Under the pieces are notes generated by a model. That model searched no databases, was not told where the DNA came from, and saw only the letters and a list, made by a program, of their open reading frames with translations. A stretch of DNA of 64,000 bases from Falsiroseomonas oleicola (GTDB lineage: Bacteria; Pseudomonadota; Alphaproteobacteria; Acetobacterales; Acetobacteraceae), in the NCBI RefSeq assembly GCF_019029495.1, contig NZ_JAERQM010000011.1:62001-126000 (forward strand). The letters run 5' to 3'. This document shows, piece by piece, positions 9,245-18,775 of the stretch. The position numbers and the translations under genes were made by a program. The stretch's first letter is position 1. Every line of letters starts with the position of its first letter.

Positions 9245-9817
9245 TCAGCTGGTCCGGATGTCCTTTTCCTTCTCCGCCAGCGTCGCATCGACCGTCTTGA
9301 TGCTCTGGTCGGTCAGCTTCTGGATCTCGTCGGTCCAGCGCTTGGCGTCGTCCTGGCTGACCTCGGACTTCTTGTCCTTCTCCCAGCCCTTCACCGTCTC
9401 CATCGCGTCGCGCCGCACACCGCGCATGGCGACCCGCGTCGCCTCGGCGTATTTCGCCGCAGTCTTCACCAGGTCGTTGCGGCGTTCCGTGGTCAGCGGC
9501 GGCAGCGGCACGCGCACCACCTGACCCTCGGTCATCGGATTGAGGCCGAGGCCGGAATCGCGGATGGCGATCTCCACGGCCTTGACCACGGACTTGTCCC
9601 AGACCTGGACGGAAAGCAGCCCGGGGCCGGCCACCGAGATGTTGGAGACCTGCACCAGCGGCTGCACATTGCCATAGGCCTCGACGCGAATCGGCTCCAG
9701 AAGCGCGGGGCTGGCACGACCGGTGCGCAGGCCCTGGAACTCCTTCTTCATCGACTCCAGCGCGCCGTCCATGCGGCGCTGCAGCTCCTGCTTATACTCG
9801 GCGAAGTCGGCGGCCAT
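9245..9817 (-). CDS. frr: Ribosome recycling factor
   Basis: Splits post-termination ribosomes together with EF-G. The 190-residue protein shows the RRF signature FQGLRTGRASPALLEPI near the N-terminus, the loop VPLPPLTTERR, and a helical C-terminal part ending in the usual VDATLAEKEKDI type of sequence. ATG 9817 is chosen because AGAGGGA stands upstream and the protein then begins as the family does; a TTG six codons earlier is also in frame. The order pyrH-frr is conserved across bacteria. Confidence 0.97.
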   Translation of the reverse strand: MAADFAEYKQELQRRMDGALESMKKEFQGLRTGRASPALLEPIRVEAYGNVQPLVQVSNISVAGPGLLSVQVWDKSVVKAVEIAIRDSGLGLNPMTEGQVVRVPLPPLTTERRNDLVKTAAKYAEATRVAMRGVRRDAMETVKGWEKDKKSEVSQDDAKRWTDEIQKLTDQSIKTVDATLAEKEKDIRTS

Positions 9818-9869
9818 GCCCGGATTCCCTCTCAAGCACTTTCAAGTCACGCGGATGCGCCAGACGACT

Positions 9870-9946
9870 CGGAAAATGCGGCAAACAATCGCTAGCATCT
9901 TAAGGTCGGGCGAATAGGCCTGACAGTTCGGAAAATGCGTCAAACA
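9870..9946. repeat. Imperfect direct repeat between frr and pyrH
   Basis: An 18-base word occurs twice in the 134-bp frr-pyrH gap: CGGAAAATGCGGCAAACA at 9870-9887 and CGGAAAATGCGTCAAACA at 9929-9946, 17 of 18 identical, 59 bases apart. The gap is visibly richer in A/T than the flanking genes. It could be a protein-binding pair or a chance remnant of a local duplication; nothing else in the sequence decides. Confidence 0.6.
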
Positions 9947-9951
9947 GCGGT

Positions 9952-10674
9952 CTATGGATCGATCACGGTGGTGAACTTGCCCTCGCCCTGCATGACGGCG
10001 GTGAAGGCACCTGGTTCGTGGATGTTGAAGACGACGATCGGCAGCTTGTTCTCCCGCGCCAGGCTGATCGCCGCGGCGTCCATCACAGCAAGGTCGCGGG
10101 ACAGCACATCGAGATAGGTGATCGTCGTATAGCGTTCCGCATTCGGGTTCTTGCGCGGATCGGCGGAATAGACGCCATCGACCTGCGTGCCCTTCAGCAG
10201 CGCCTCGCAGCCCATTTCATTGGCGCGCAATGCCGCGGCGGTGTCGGTGGTGAAGAAGGGGTTGCCGGTGCCGGCGGCGAAGATCACCACCCGGCCCTTC
10301 TCCATGTGCCGCATGGCACGACGGCGGATGAAGGGCTCGCAGAGGCTGGCCATCGGGATGGCGGATTGCACCCGGGTCGGCACGCCCAGCTTCTCCAGCC
10401 AGTTCTGCATGGCCAGCGCGTTCATCACCGTGGCCAGCATGCCCATGGCATCGGCCTGGCTGCGCTCCATGCCTGCGGAGGCGCCGGCGACGCCGCGGAA
10501 GATATTGCCGCCGCCGATCACCATGCAGACCTCGACGCCCAGCGCCGTCACGTCCCGGATATCGGCCGCGATGTTCTTCAGCACCGCGATGTCGAGGCCA
10601 TAGTCGCGGTCGCCCATCAGCGCTTCGCCGGACAGCTTGAGCAGGACGCGCTTGTAGAGAGGAGGTCTGCTCAT
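9952..10674 (-). CDS. pyrH: UMP kinase PyrH
   Basis: Phosphorylates UMP to UDP in pyrimidine nucleotide synthesis. The 240-residue protein starts with the amino-acid-kinase motif [12 protein letters not shown], and has the glycine-rich [10 protein letters not shown] and the nucleotide loop [15 protein letters not shown] 10674 gives the standard length; longer frames are not supported. It is separated from tsf by 176 bp. Confidence 0.97.
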   Translation of the reverse strand: MSRPPLYKRVLLKLSGEALMGDRDYGLDIAVLKNIAADIRDVTALGVEVCMVIGGGNIFRGVAGASAGMERSQADAMGMLATVMNALAMQNWLEKLGVPTRVQSAIPMASLCEPFIRRRAMRHMEKGRVVIFAAGTGNPFFTTDTAAALRANEMGCEALLKGTQVDGVYSADPRKNPNAERYTTITYLDVLSRDLAVMDAAAISLARENKLPIVVFNIHEPGAFTAVMQGEGKFTTVIDP

Positions 10675-10850
10675 TTTGTCCCGGGAATCCCGTTGGCTAA
10701 CGTGGCGCAACATAAGCGGCGCATGATGGCAGCCGCAAGGCGAAGGCAGCGCCTGCCTCACAGCTGGGCCCGGAGGCCCTCACGCGCCGACGCACTGCTT
10801 CCAGGGCGGCCCGCCACTGTGGCGGACCTGCCCCTACCGCAGGCGGGCGA

Positions 10851-11759
10851 TCAGCCCTTGGCGGCGGCGGCAACCTCGGCGGCGAAGTCGCTGGCCGCCT
10901 TCTCGATGCCCTCGCCCAGATGGAAGCGGGCGAAACCGGTCAGCTTGCCGCCGGCCTTCTTCACCACTTCCTTCACCCGGCTTTCGCCGTCATGCACCCA
11001 GACCTGCTCCAGCAGCACCACTTCCTCGTAGTACTTGCGGATGCGGCCCTCGATCATCTTCTCGATGATCTCCGGCTTCTTGCCGGAGGTCGCGGCCTGC
11101 TCGCGCAGCACCGCCTTCTCCCGCTCCAGCGCGGAGGGGTCGACGGCGGAGACGTCCAGCGCATCCGGGCGGGTCGCGGCGACATGCATGCCGATCTGGC
11201 GGCCCAGGGATTCCAGGGCCTCCAGCTCGCTCTCGGCCTCCAGCGCGACCAGCACGCCGATCTTGCCGAGACCCGGCTTCACCGCATTGTGCATATAGGT
11301 GGCGACGGTGCCCGACGGCACCCGCAGCACCTTGGCGCGGCGGATGGTCATGTTCTCGCCGATGGTGGCGATCAGGCGGGTCAGCTCCTCCTGCGTGGAG
11401 TGCGTGGTGCCCGGATAGGTCGCCGCCTTCAGCGCCTCGATATCGTCGCCCACCGACAGGGCAAGGCCCGCAACTTCAGACACGAAAGCCTGGAAGCTGT
11501 CGTTGCGCGCGACGAAGTCGGTCTCGGCATTCACCTCGACCATCGCGGCGACGGTGGGGCCGGAGGCGACGCCCACCAGGCCTTCCGCGGCGACGCGGCC
11601 GGACTTCTTGGCGGCGGCCGAAAGGCCCTTCTTGCGCAGCCAGTCGATGGCCGCTTCCATGTCGCCACCGGCTTCCACCAGCGCCTTCTTGCAGTCCATC
11701 ATGCCGGCGCCGGTCTTCTCGCGCAGATCGCGCACCATCGCCGCGGTGATCTCGGCCAT
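10851..11759 (-). CDS. tsf: Translation elongation factor Ts
   Basis: Guanine nucleotide exchange factor for EF-Tu. The 302-residue protein has the N-terminal UBA-like module with [16 protein letters not shown] and the core motif [10 protein letters not shown], both diagnostic. ATG 11759 is chosen by homology to the family start. It is second in the rpsB-tsf unit, with a structured 130-bp gap between the two. Confidence 0.97.
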   Translation of the reverse strand: MAEITAAMVRDLREKTGAGMMDCKKALVEAGGDMEAAIDWLRKKGLSAAAKKSGRVAAEGLVGVASGPTVAAMVEVNAETDFVARNDSFQAFVSEVAGLALSVGDDIEALKAATYPGTTHSTQEELTRLIATIGENMTIRRAKVLRVPSGTVATYMHNAVKPGLGKIGVLVALEAESELEALESLGRQIGMHVAATRPDALDVSAVDPSALEREKAVLREQAATSGKKPEIIEKMIEGRIRKYYEEVVLLEQVWVHDGESRVKEVVKKAGGKLTGFARFHLGEGIEKAASDFAAEVAAAAKG

Positions 11760-11828
11760 TTCGATCGTCCCCGTCCTACGAGTCACGGCCGCACCCGGGT
11801 CATCGCCGGGGCGGCATCAGGATATCAG

Positions 11829-11881
11829 GGGCCGGATGGCCACAGCGCATCCGGCCCGGGCCGCCCCCGCCAGGCGGGGGC
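11829..11881 (-). terminator. Two stable hairpins between rpsB and tsf (attenuator or processing site)
   Basis: Directly after the rpsB stop are two perfect inverted repeats: GCCCCCGCC/GGCGGGGGC (11863-11881, so tight that only the inner bases can form the loop) and GGGCCGGATG/CATCCGGCCC (11829-11857, 9-base loop). Neither is followed by a T-run on the minus strand, so full intrinsic termination is not shown. Partial termination between rpsB and tsf is known in E. coli; a similar role here is inference. Confidence 0.45.
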
Positions 11882-11889
11882 GCCGCATG

Positions 11890-12756
11890 TCAGGCCGCCG
11901 GAGCGTCCTTCGCCGGTTCGGCTTCCGCCACCGGGGCAGGCGCGGCTTCGGCCGCCAGCTCGGCGGTCACTTCGGCCGCGACCTCTTCCGGCAGCACTTC
12001 GCTGATGTCCGGCAGCGCCTCGGCGGGCAGGTCCTCACGCGCGCCGAGATCGGCGCCGGAGGAGCCCAGCTCGGCGGAGATGCCATCCAGCACCGCGCCG
12101 GCGACGCTGTCGCAATACAGGTGGATGGCGCGGATCGCGTCATCATTGCCGGGGATCGGATAGGCGATGCCGATCGGGTCCGCATTGCTGTCCAGCACCG
12201 CGACCACGGGGATGCCGAGCTTGTTGGCCTCCTCGATCGCCAGCTTCTCCTTCACCGTGTCGATGACGAAGATGATGTCGGGCAGGCCGCCCATGTCCTT
12301 GATGCCGCCGAGCGCGCGGTCGAGCTTCTCGCGCTCCCGCGTCAGCATCAGGACTTCCTTCTTGGTCAGGCCCTGGATGTTGCCGGCCAGCTGCTCTTCC
12401 ATCTGCTTCAGGCGCTTGATGCTGCCCTGGATGGTCTTCCAGTTGGTCAGCATGCCGCCGAGCCAGCGGTGGTTCACATAGTACTGGCCGCAGCGCGCGG
12501 CGCTTTCCGCCACATATTCCGCCGCCGCCTTCTTGGTGCCGACCAGCAGCACGCGGCCGCCGGCGGCCACCACGTCGCGAATGGCGCGCAGCGCGCGGTC
12601 CATCATCGGCACGGTCTGCTGCAGGTCCAGGATATGGACCTGGTTGCGCACGCCGAAGATGTAGGGCGCCATCCGGGGGTTCCAGCGGCGGGTGTGGTGG
12701 CCGAAATGCACGCCGGCTTCGAGCAGGCCGCGCAGGGTAACGTCGGGCATCGCCAT
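11890..12756 (-). CDS. rpsB: 30S ribosomal protein S2, with long acidic C-terminal tail
   Basis: Structural protein of the small ribosomal subunit. The S2 motifs are clear: [17 protein letters not shown] at the start and [17 protein letters not shown] later. At 288 residues it is about 45 longer than E. coli S2; the excess is a C-terminal tail of alternating acidic and alanine residues from about position 235. The start is ATG 12756 with AAGGA 8 bases upstream. It is the first gene of the 12.8-kb minus-strand run. Confidence 0.96.
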   Translation of the reverse strand: MAMPDVTLRGLLEAGVHFGHHTRRWNPRMAPYIFGVRNQVHILDLQQTVPMMDRALRAIRDVVAAGGRVLLVGTKKAAAEYVAESAARCGQYYVNHRWLGGMLTNWKTIQGSIKRLKQMEEQLAGNIQGLTKKEVLMLTREREKLDRALGGIKDMGGLPDIIFVIDTVKEKLAIEEANKLGIPVVAVLDSNADPIGIAYPIPGNDDAIRAIHLYCDSVAGAVLDGISAELGSSGADLGAREDLPAEALPDISEVLPEEVAAEVTAELAAEAAPAPVAEAEPAKDAPAA

Positions 12757-13038
12757 GGGGCGGATCCTTTGACTTCCAGTGGTCCGGTTGAGCCTCCGCG
12801 CTGCCGCCCCCGCCCGTGAGACCGCGGGGTGGGGACCGGACCTTCGGGGTGGGACCCCCGGAAGGTGCATCGCGTGCGAATTTGCCGCCCCGAGGGATCA
12901 CCCCGGACCGGCCGGCGCGATATGCCCCAGCCGCCGCCGCGCCGCAACCCCGGCGATTGGCCCCTTCCCTATCCTGGTCCGGCCCCTATCCTGCGCCCCC
13001 TATACCGAGACCAGACAATCCGGAGACAGCCCGCCCGC
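12757..13038. other. Divergent intergenic region rpsB / glycosyltransferase
   Basis: This 282-bp gap separates the housekeeping operon from the glycan region and must hold the rpsB promoter and probably that of the plus-strand glycosyltransferase. A strong hairpin is formed by ACCTTCGGGG and CCCCGGAAGGT (about 12840-12867, one bulged G). Seen from rpsB it lies in the leader about 85 bases before the start codon. I could not pick out a convincing promoter in this GC-rich stretch. Confidence 0.35.
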
Positions 13039-15411
13039 ATGCGAATCCTGGTCGTCTCCCCCACGCCGAGCCATCCGCAGGATGCCGGCAACCGCGCGCG
13101 CATCCATGCCGTGCTGACAGGGCTGAAATCCGCCGGCCACAGCATCACGCTCTGCCTGCTGGACCGTGAGAAGGTCGCGGCGGAACATCTTGATTCCATG
13201 CGGCGGGACTGGGATGAGCTGATCCTCGTTCCGCATGATCGCGGCCTGGAAAAACCCAGCCTCGGCGGGCGCTTCGGCCTGGACGACTGGATCCAGCCGG
13301 CGCTGGAGGAGGCGCTGGTGGCACTGGCCGCGCGGCGCCCGGCCTTCGACATGGTGCTGGTGGAATACGTCTTCCTCAGCCGCGCCTTCACCTTCTTCCC
13401 CCAGCCCAACCTGCGCTTCCCCGCCCCGGTGCTGAAGGTGCTGGACACGCACGACCAGTTCGGCGGGCGGGACGATCACCTGCGCGCCATCGGCCTCGCC
13501 CCCTCCTTCTTCTTCACCACGGAGGCGGAGGAGGCGCGCGGCTTCGCCCGTGCCGACCTGGTGCTGGCGATCCAGGAGGAGGAGCGCCAGGCCTTCGAGG
13601 CCTATAGCCCCGCGCCAGTGCTGACCCTCGGCCACATCCCGGCCGGCGACCGCCCGCTTTTGCCGCCGCGCGCCCCGGATGGCCGATTCGTGATCGGCTA
13701 CCTGGGCAGCGCCAATCCGATGAACACCCGCGCGCTGGACCGTTTCCTGGCGGCGTTGGACCTGCCGGCCCTGGCCGCCGCCGGGGCGGAGATCCGCGTC
13801 GCCGGCAGCGCGGCGCGGCATCTGGTGGCGGGTCCCGGCCTTGTGCCGCTTGGACTCGTCGCTGACCCGGACGACCTCTATGCCCAGGTCGACCTGGTGG
13901 TGAACCCGCATGAGGGCGGCACCGGGCTGAAGATCAAGACGGTGGAGGCGCTGTCCCGCGGCCGGCCGGTGATCGGCACGGCGGAGGCCTTCGCGGGGCT
14001 GGAGCCGCAGGCCGCCTGGCACGCCGCCGCCGATGCCCGCGCGCTGGCCGCCCTGGCGATGCGCGCGGTGGCGGAGCCGGCGTTGCGCGCCCGCATCGCC
14101 GAGGACTCCGCCCGGCTGTGGACCCGCTATGCGACCCAGGTCGCGGCTGAGCAGCGGCGCCTGGCCAGCCCTGCCGCGCTGCGCCACGCGGCGCTGCGTC
14201 CCCGCACCCTGCTGGTCACCGACCTGCGCTTCTGGGAGGAGCGGCTGGGCAACCACGCCCGCATCGCCGCCCTGGCCCGCGCCGCGCGGGCGGAGATGGA
14301 CCTCGACCTGTTCTTCCTCGGCAGCATGTCGGAGGCGGAGCGGGCCCAGGCGCAGGCGCTGCTGGGTGGCCGCGCCCGGCTGTTTCCCACCGGCCCCCTG
14401 CCACCGACGCCGGATGCCAAGCTGCCGCGCGGCATGACGCCCTTCGAGCGGCGCTCCACCATCGCCTCCGCCCTGCCAATTTTCGCGCAGCACCTGGCGA
14501 CGCACCCGCCCGATGCGGTGGTGTTCGAATACATCCGCCTGTCCTGGCTGCGCCACGCCATCACCCAGCCGGTGATGACCGTGATCGATACCCACGACAT
14601 CATGTCGACGCGGGTTCGCAATTTCGACCATTTCGGCCGCCGGCATTTCATCCAGATCGGCGCGGCGGAGGAATTGCAGATCCTCTCCGCCTTCGACCTG
14701 ATCCTGGCCATCCAGCAGGAGGAGTTCCGCTGGCTGGAGGCGCTGCTGCCGAACCGCGTGCTGATGGCGCCGCATGTGCTGCCGCCGGGCCGCCGCGCGT
14801 CCGGCAACGGCGATGACAAGCTGCGCATCGGCTTCATCGGCGGCGACAGCCCGATGAACCGGGACGGGCTGGCCTGGCTGCTGGACCAGGTCTGGCCGGC
14901 CGTGGCGCCGCTCGGGGCGGAACTGCATGTGGCGGGCGAGGTCTGCACCGCCATGCCGGTGGGCCGCGCGGGCGTCGTCCTGCATGGCAGCGTGGAACGG
15001 CCGGAGGATTTCCTCGCCACCCTCGATATCGGCGTGAACCCGGTGTTCTACGGCGGCGGGCTGAAGATCAAGACCGTCGAATACCTCTGCCACGGCCTGC
15101 CCAGCGTGCTGACGGCGGAAGCGCTGTACGGCATCTCCGGCGGGGCCGGCACCGCCTATCACCTGGCATCGGATCGTGGCGGCTTCGTCGCGGCGCTGGC
15201 GGAGCTGGTCCTGGACACGGCAAGGCGGGCGCGCATGGGGGATGCGGCGCTGGCCTTCGGCCGGCGGCATTTCGGTCCGGCGGCATTGGCGCCGGCCATG
15301 CGCAGCCTGGCGGGCCTGGCCCGCGGCGTGGCCCGCCCCATGCCACAGGCTCCGCTCGCGGCCTCAGCCCCGACAATGCCGAATCCGGTCGCGGCGGGTC
15401 CGGCCGCGTGA
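13039..15411 (+). CDS. Glycosyltransferase made of two tandem GT-B units
   Basis: A 790-residue protein that contains the same glycosyltransferase design twice. Unit 1 covers about residues 1-385 and unit 2 about 386-765. Matching landmarks: LDTHD / IDTHD, LAIQEEER / LAIQQEEF, GYLGSANPMN / GFIGGDSPMN, and VNPHEGGTGLKIKTVE / VNPVFYGGGLKIKTVE. The last motif is the sugar-nucleotide-binding region of GT4-like enzymes; unit 2 lacks the first acidic residue of that loop (HEGG against FYGG). No signal peptide or membrane helix, so probably cytoplasmic. The start ATG 13039 gives the family-like opening MRILVVSPTPS; the frame stays open upstream but the composition looks non-coding. Donor and acceptor are unknown. 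Confidence 0.82.
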   Translation: MRILVVSPTPSHPQDAGNRARIHAVLTGLKSAGHSITLCLLDREKVAAEHLDSMRRDWDELILVPHDRGLEKPSLGGRFGLDDWIQPALEEALVALAARRPAFDMVLVEYVFLSRAFTFFPQPNLRFPAPVLKVLDTHDQFGGRDDHLRAIGLAPSFFFTTEAEEARGFARADLVLAIQEEERQAFEAYSPAPVLTLGHIPAGDRPLLPPRAPDGRFVIGYLGSANPMNTRALDRFLAALDLPALAAAGAEIRVAGSAARHLVAGPGLVPLGLVADPDDLYAQVDLVVNPHEGGTGLKIKTVEALSRGRPVIGTAEAFAGLEPQAAWHAAADARALAALAMRAVAEPALRARIAEDSARLWTRYATQVAAEQRRLASPAALRHAALRPRTLLVTDLRFWEERLGNHARIAALARAARAEMDLDLFFLGSMSEAERAQAQALLGGRARLFPTGPLPPTPDAKLPRGMTPFERRSTIASALPIFAQHLATHPPDAVVFEYIRLSWLRHAITQPVMTVIDTHDIMSTRVRNFDHFGRRHFIQIGAAEELQILSAFDLILAIQQEEFRWLEALLPNRVLMAPHVLPPGRRASGNGDDKLRIGFIGGDSPMNRDGLAWLLDQVWPAVAPLGAELHVAGEVCTAMPVGRAGVVLHGSVERPEDFLATLDIGVNPVFYGGGLKIKTVEYLCHGLPSVLTAEALYGISGGAGTAYHLASDRGGFVAALAELVLDTARRARMGDAALAFGRRHFGPAALAPAMRSLAGLARGVARPMPQAPLAASAPTMPNPVAAGPAA

Positions 15412-15611
15412 CGCGACAGGCCTGGCGGGGACCGCCCCAAGCTTGCCGAAACCGCCGCGCGGCAATGCCGGCCTCAGGACATCGCGATGCGACCCCGGCA
15501 ATTCCATCCGGGCTGCTCATACTGTAGAGCTTCGACCATCGTGAACGGAACGTCAGAAGGCGATAGGGGTCCCGGGGCCATGCCTGGCGGCCAGGCCGCA
15601 GCGGGGGGCAC

Positions 15612-16772
15612 ATGAACCGGCTCACCCATCTGCTGCTGCCCCTGCCCTCCACCCGCTTCGGCGGAACCGAAGGTCATAGCGCGCAGCTCGCGGCCCGCCT
15701 CGCGAGCCAGCCGGGACTGCGGGTGACCCTGGCGGCGGAGCCCGCGCTCCATCCCGCGCTCCGCGCCGCCATGCCGGCGGGCCATGACCGCGCGGTTCTT
15801 CGCGCCGCGGCGATCGGCTGGCAGGATGGCGTGGCGCCCGAGGACAATGGCGCGCGACAGCAGGCGGCGGCGGCGACCCTGATCGCGGAGGTCGCGCCGG
15901 ACCTGGTGCTGCTGCCCCTGCCCTGGCCGAATGCGGGGATCGGCCTGCTGCGCGCCGCGGCGCATCTGCCGCGACTGGTGGTGCTGCATCTGGCCCCGGA
16001 TGGCGCCATCCCGCTCGGCATCGCCGACGCACTGCCGGACATCGCCGCCGCCGATGCCGGCTGGTGCGCCGTCTCCGACCCGGGTGCCCGACGTGCGGAA
16101 CGGATCTTCGACCTGCCACCGGGCAGCGTGGCGCAGATCGACAATCCGGCACCCACCCCGCCCCGGGCGGACGTCACGATGGTGCGCGCCGCCTTGCGGG
16201 GCGCGCTCGGCCTGGCGCCGGGCGCGCCGTTGCTGCTGTTCGTCGGCCGGCTGGAACAGGCCAAGGGCGCGCATCTGCTGCCCGCCATCGCCGCCGATGC
16301 CGGCATGGTGCTGGCCTGTGCCGGCAGCGGTCCCTTGCGCGCCGCGCTGGACCGCCGGGCGGCGGTCGATCCGGCCAGGCGGTTGCGGATGCTCGGCCAC
16401 CTCGCCGACCCCACCGCCTGGTACCAGGCCGCCGATGCGCTGCTGCTGCCCTCGGTGCTGGAGGGGCTGCCGCTGGTCTTCCTCGAAGCCGCCGCGGCGC
16501 AATGCCCCGTCATCGCCACGGAGTCGGCGCTGGAGGGCTTCGGGGACGAGGCTGGCAGCCTGGCGCGGCTGGTGCCGAAGGCCAGCGCCGAGGCCTTCGC
16601 CGCGGCGGCGCGGGAGGTGCTGGCCAACCCGGCCGCCACCGCGCGCCGTGTCCGCCTGGCCCGGGACGAGGCCGCCCGCAGGTCCTGGGATCGCATCCTG
16701 CCCGAATGGCTCGGCCTGCTGCGCGCCGCCGCCGCCCGGCACAAAGCCCATCGACCGGAGACGACCGCATGA
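15612..16772 (+). CDS. Glycosyltransferase family 4 protein
   Basis: A 386-residue GT-B enzyme, expected to transfer a sugar from an NDP donor to a surface glycan. The opening LLPLPSTRFGGTEGHSAQLA has the glycine-rich acceptor-side loop. The C-terminal half has the GT4 hallmarks LFVGRLEQAKG, CAGSGPLRAAL and PSVLEGLPLVFLEAAAA with its E-x7-E pair. ATG 15612 follows a GGGGGG stretch. The stop overlaps the next start as ATGA, so the two are probably co-translated. Donor and acceptor cannot be told from sequence. Confidence 0.88.
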   Translation: MNRLTHLLLPLPSTRFGGTEGHSAQLAARLASQPGLRVTLAAEPALHPALRAAMPAGHDRAVLRAAAIGWQDGVAPEDNGARQQAAAATLIAEVAPDLVLLPLPWPNAGIGLLRAAAHLPRLVVLHLAPDGAIPLGIADALPDIAAADAGWCAVSDPGARRAERIFDLPPGSVAQIDNPAPTPPRADVTMVRAALRGALGLAPGAPLLLFVGRLEQAKGAHLLPAIAADAGMVLACAGSGPLRAALDRRAAVDPARRLRMLGHLADPTAWYQAADALLLPSVLEGLPLVFLEAAAAQCPVIATESALEGFGDEAGSLARLVPKASAEAFAAAAREVLANPAATARRVRLARDEAARRSWDRILPEWLGLLRAAAARHKAHRPETTA

Positions 16773-18775
16773 CCGCCTTCCTCATCGATGACGCCGCGAG
16801 GGGCAGCCTCGCCGCCGGACATCCGACCGTGGTCGCGGCCCCCGGGATGACGGGGCTGGAGGCCCTGCCCCTGGCCGTGCTGCGTCCGGACAACGGCGTC
16901 CTGCGCCTCGACGGCGCCGCCCCGGGGGCAGCGGTGCCGCTGCCCCCGGGCCTGCGGCCGCTGGCCATCCTGGCCCCGGATGGGGATGCGGCGGCGCCCC
17001 TTGTCGCCGGGCTGCCCTTCGGGATTCCCCCTCTCATCGGGCACGATCCGATGCCCGGGCTGATGGCGCTGCTGGTGCAGACGATGGCCGATCTGCGGGC
17101 CGAGCGACTGGCCTTGCTGGGTGCCCCCGGCAGCCGCCCGCCCGCCGCCCGCAGGATGCTCATCGATCTGCCGCCGGTCCCCCAGGAAGCGTCGCTGCCG
17201 CAGCGCATCGCCCAGCATTTCGGACGGCCGGCGGAAGGGCTGGCCAGCATCGCACTGCATGTCGCCGCGGCCCGCGCCACGGCCGCCAGCCAGTTGCGCG
17301 TGCGCCTGCTCGCCGCCGGCCGGGTGCTCGCCGCCTGGGTGGTGCCCGGCGATGAGGTCCAGGGCGGCTGGCTGGCGCTGGACCTGCCGCGCCCGGCCCC
17401 GCCCGGCCCGGCGGAGGCCGTGCTGGATGTGGCGGTGGAGACGGCGAGCGGCGAGACGCTGGTACTGTCCGCCGGCGGCCTGGGCGCCACCGCGCCGCTG
17501 GCGCTCCGCGCCGAGGTGGCGGAGCTGCATCACCTGGTGCTGCCGCGCCATTTCGACTGGGCGGCCTGCGACCTGCACGCGCTGGTGCCGGGCGTCGCCA
17601 TGCCACTGGCGCCACAGGCGATGCAGGCGGCGTCGCTGTCCGGGGCCAGCCAGCGCATGGTGGCAGCGGGATCCGAGGCGCCACGGATGATGCTGGACAT
17701 CGAGCCCGGCGCGACCGCGACGCTCCAGCCGCCAAGCCTGTCGCCCGGCGCGGCCGACCTGGCCCTGGCCGAACTCACCTGCCGGCTCGGCGATCCCTCC
17801 AGCCTGCGGGCCAGCCTCCAGGCGGGACCGGAGGGGGGCGCGGGGCGCGATTCCGGCTGGCGACTGGCCGATCCCAACGGAGCGCTGCGCATCAGCCTGC
17901 CGCTTCCCGCGGATCTGGGTGGCGGGCTTTGGCTGACGCTGGTGCTGCGCAACACCGGCACGGCGCCCTTGGCGGTCGAGGTTTCAACCCTGGCGCTGAT
18001 GGCGGGCGCCGCGGGTGTGCCACGTCGCCCGCCGCCGGGACTTGGCGCCTCGGCATTCGCCGCGGCCACCCAGCCCCTGCGCCTGGCCGTGCCCCTGCCC
18101 GGCGACGCCCCGCCCGCGCCGATCGAGGCCGCGCCACTGGCCATCGGCCTGCCGGGACCGGCGCCAAACCCCCCCGCCGCTCCACCGCCGCTGCTGGGTG
18201 GCGAGGCCGGCGCCCCATTGCCGCCACCAGCGCCGGCCGCCGTCATGCCCATGGCGCCGCCCGTCGCGGTGCCTGTCGTGGCCGGCGAAATGGCACCCGG
18301 CGGGGCCGACTTCCAGGACATCAAGCTGCACCAGCACACGACGAATACCGATGGCTCCTACCAGCACATCGATCTCAGCCTGACCGGGCTGGTGGCGCCG
18401 GCCGGGGTGTGGCGGGAGGCGCGGCTGAAACTGTTCGACCGCCGCGGCACCGTCGGGCTGGAGTTCCGCCGCATCAAGGGCTGGCCGGCGATGTTCGAAG
18501 CCTGGCCGCATGGCGGCAGCGACCAGTACGGCCCCTTCTGGCGGGTGGAGACCCAGGGCACGGCGGAGGCGATGAGCAAGCTCACCTCCGCCCAGGACCG
18601 CGCCATGCTGGCCGCGCTGATGGAGTTGCTGCCGGGCCTGGCACGCCACGCGGCCCGGGTGGCCGGCCTGCCGCCGGAAGAGCACGACAATTGGGCCGAG
18701 CGTGGCCGCATCATGTCCGCCGCGGTGGATGCCACCCGCGGCGCGCCACAACGCCCGAGCGTCGGGCCAGGCTGA
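16769..18775 (+). CDS. Large uncharacterised protein of the glycan region (possibly DUF6212-type)
   Basis: A 668-residue protein with no catalytic motif that I recognise. The start ATG 16769 overlaps the preceding glycosyltransferase stop and has GGAG 8 bases upstream. Residues about 1-130 look alpha/beta; the middle is rich in Ala, Leu and Pro with beta-sandwich character; residues about 425-505 are a Pro/Ala linker. The C-terminal 160 residues are the most conserved-looking part, with DIKLHQHTTNTDGSYQHIDL and WRVETQGTAEAMSKLT. From memory such proteins in Acetobacteraceae carry a DUF6212 label; I could not check it. Coupling to a glycosyltransferase suggests a glycan role. It ends on the base next to the convergent sulfotransferase stop (TGATCA). 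Confidence 0.72.
   Translation: MTAFLIDDAARGSLAAGHPTVVAAPGMTGLEALPLAVLRPDNGVLRLDGAAPGAAVPLPPGLRPLAILAPDGDAAAPLVAGLPFGIPPLIGHDPMPGLMALLVQTMADLRAERLALLGAPGSRPPAARRMLIDLPPVPQEASLPQRIAQHFGRPAEGLASIALHVAAARATAASQLRVRLLAAGRVLAAWVVPGDEVQGGWLALDLPRPAPPGPAEAVLDVAVETASGETLVLSAGGLGATAPLALRAEVAELHHLVLPRHFDWAACDLHALVPGVAMPLAPQAMQAASLSGASQRMVAAGSEAPRMMLDIEPGATATLQPPSLSPGAADLALAELTCRLGDPSSLRASLQAGPEGGAGRDSGWRLADPNGALRISLPLPADLGGGLWLTLVLRNTGTAPLAVEVSTLALMAGAAGVPRRPPPGLGASAFAAATQPLRLAVPLPGDAPPAPIEAAPLAIGLPGPAPNPPAAPPPLLGGEAGAPLPPPAPAAVMPMAPPVAVPVVAGEMAPGGADFQDIKLHQHTTNTDGSYQHIDLSLTGLVAPAGVWREARLKLFDRRGTVGLEFRRIKGWPAMFEAWPHGGSDQYGPFWRVETQGTAEAMSKLTSAQDRAMLAALMELLPGLARHAARVAGLPPEEHDNWAERGRIMSAAVDATRGAPQRPSVGPG

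Noticed and set aside
16064-16768. Extension of the 668-residue unknown protein by 235 codons into the GT4 gene
   Set aside because: That stretch overlaps a well-supported GT4 gene in another frame; the ATGA overlap and ribosome site fix the start at 16769.
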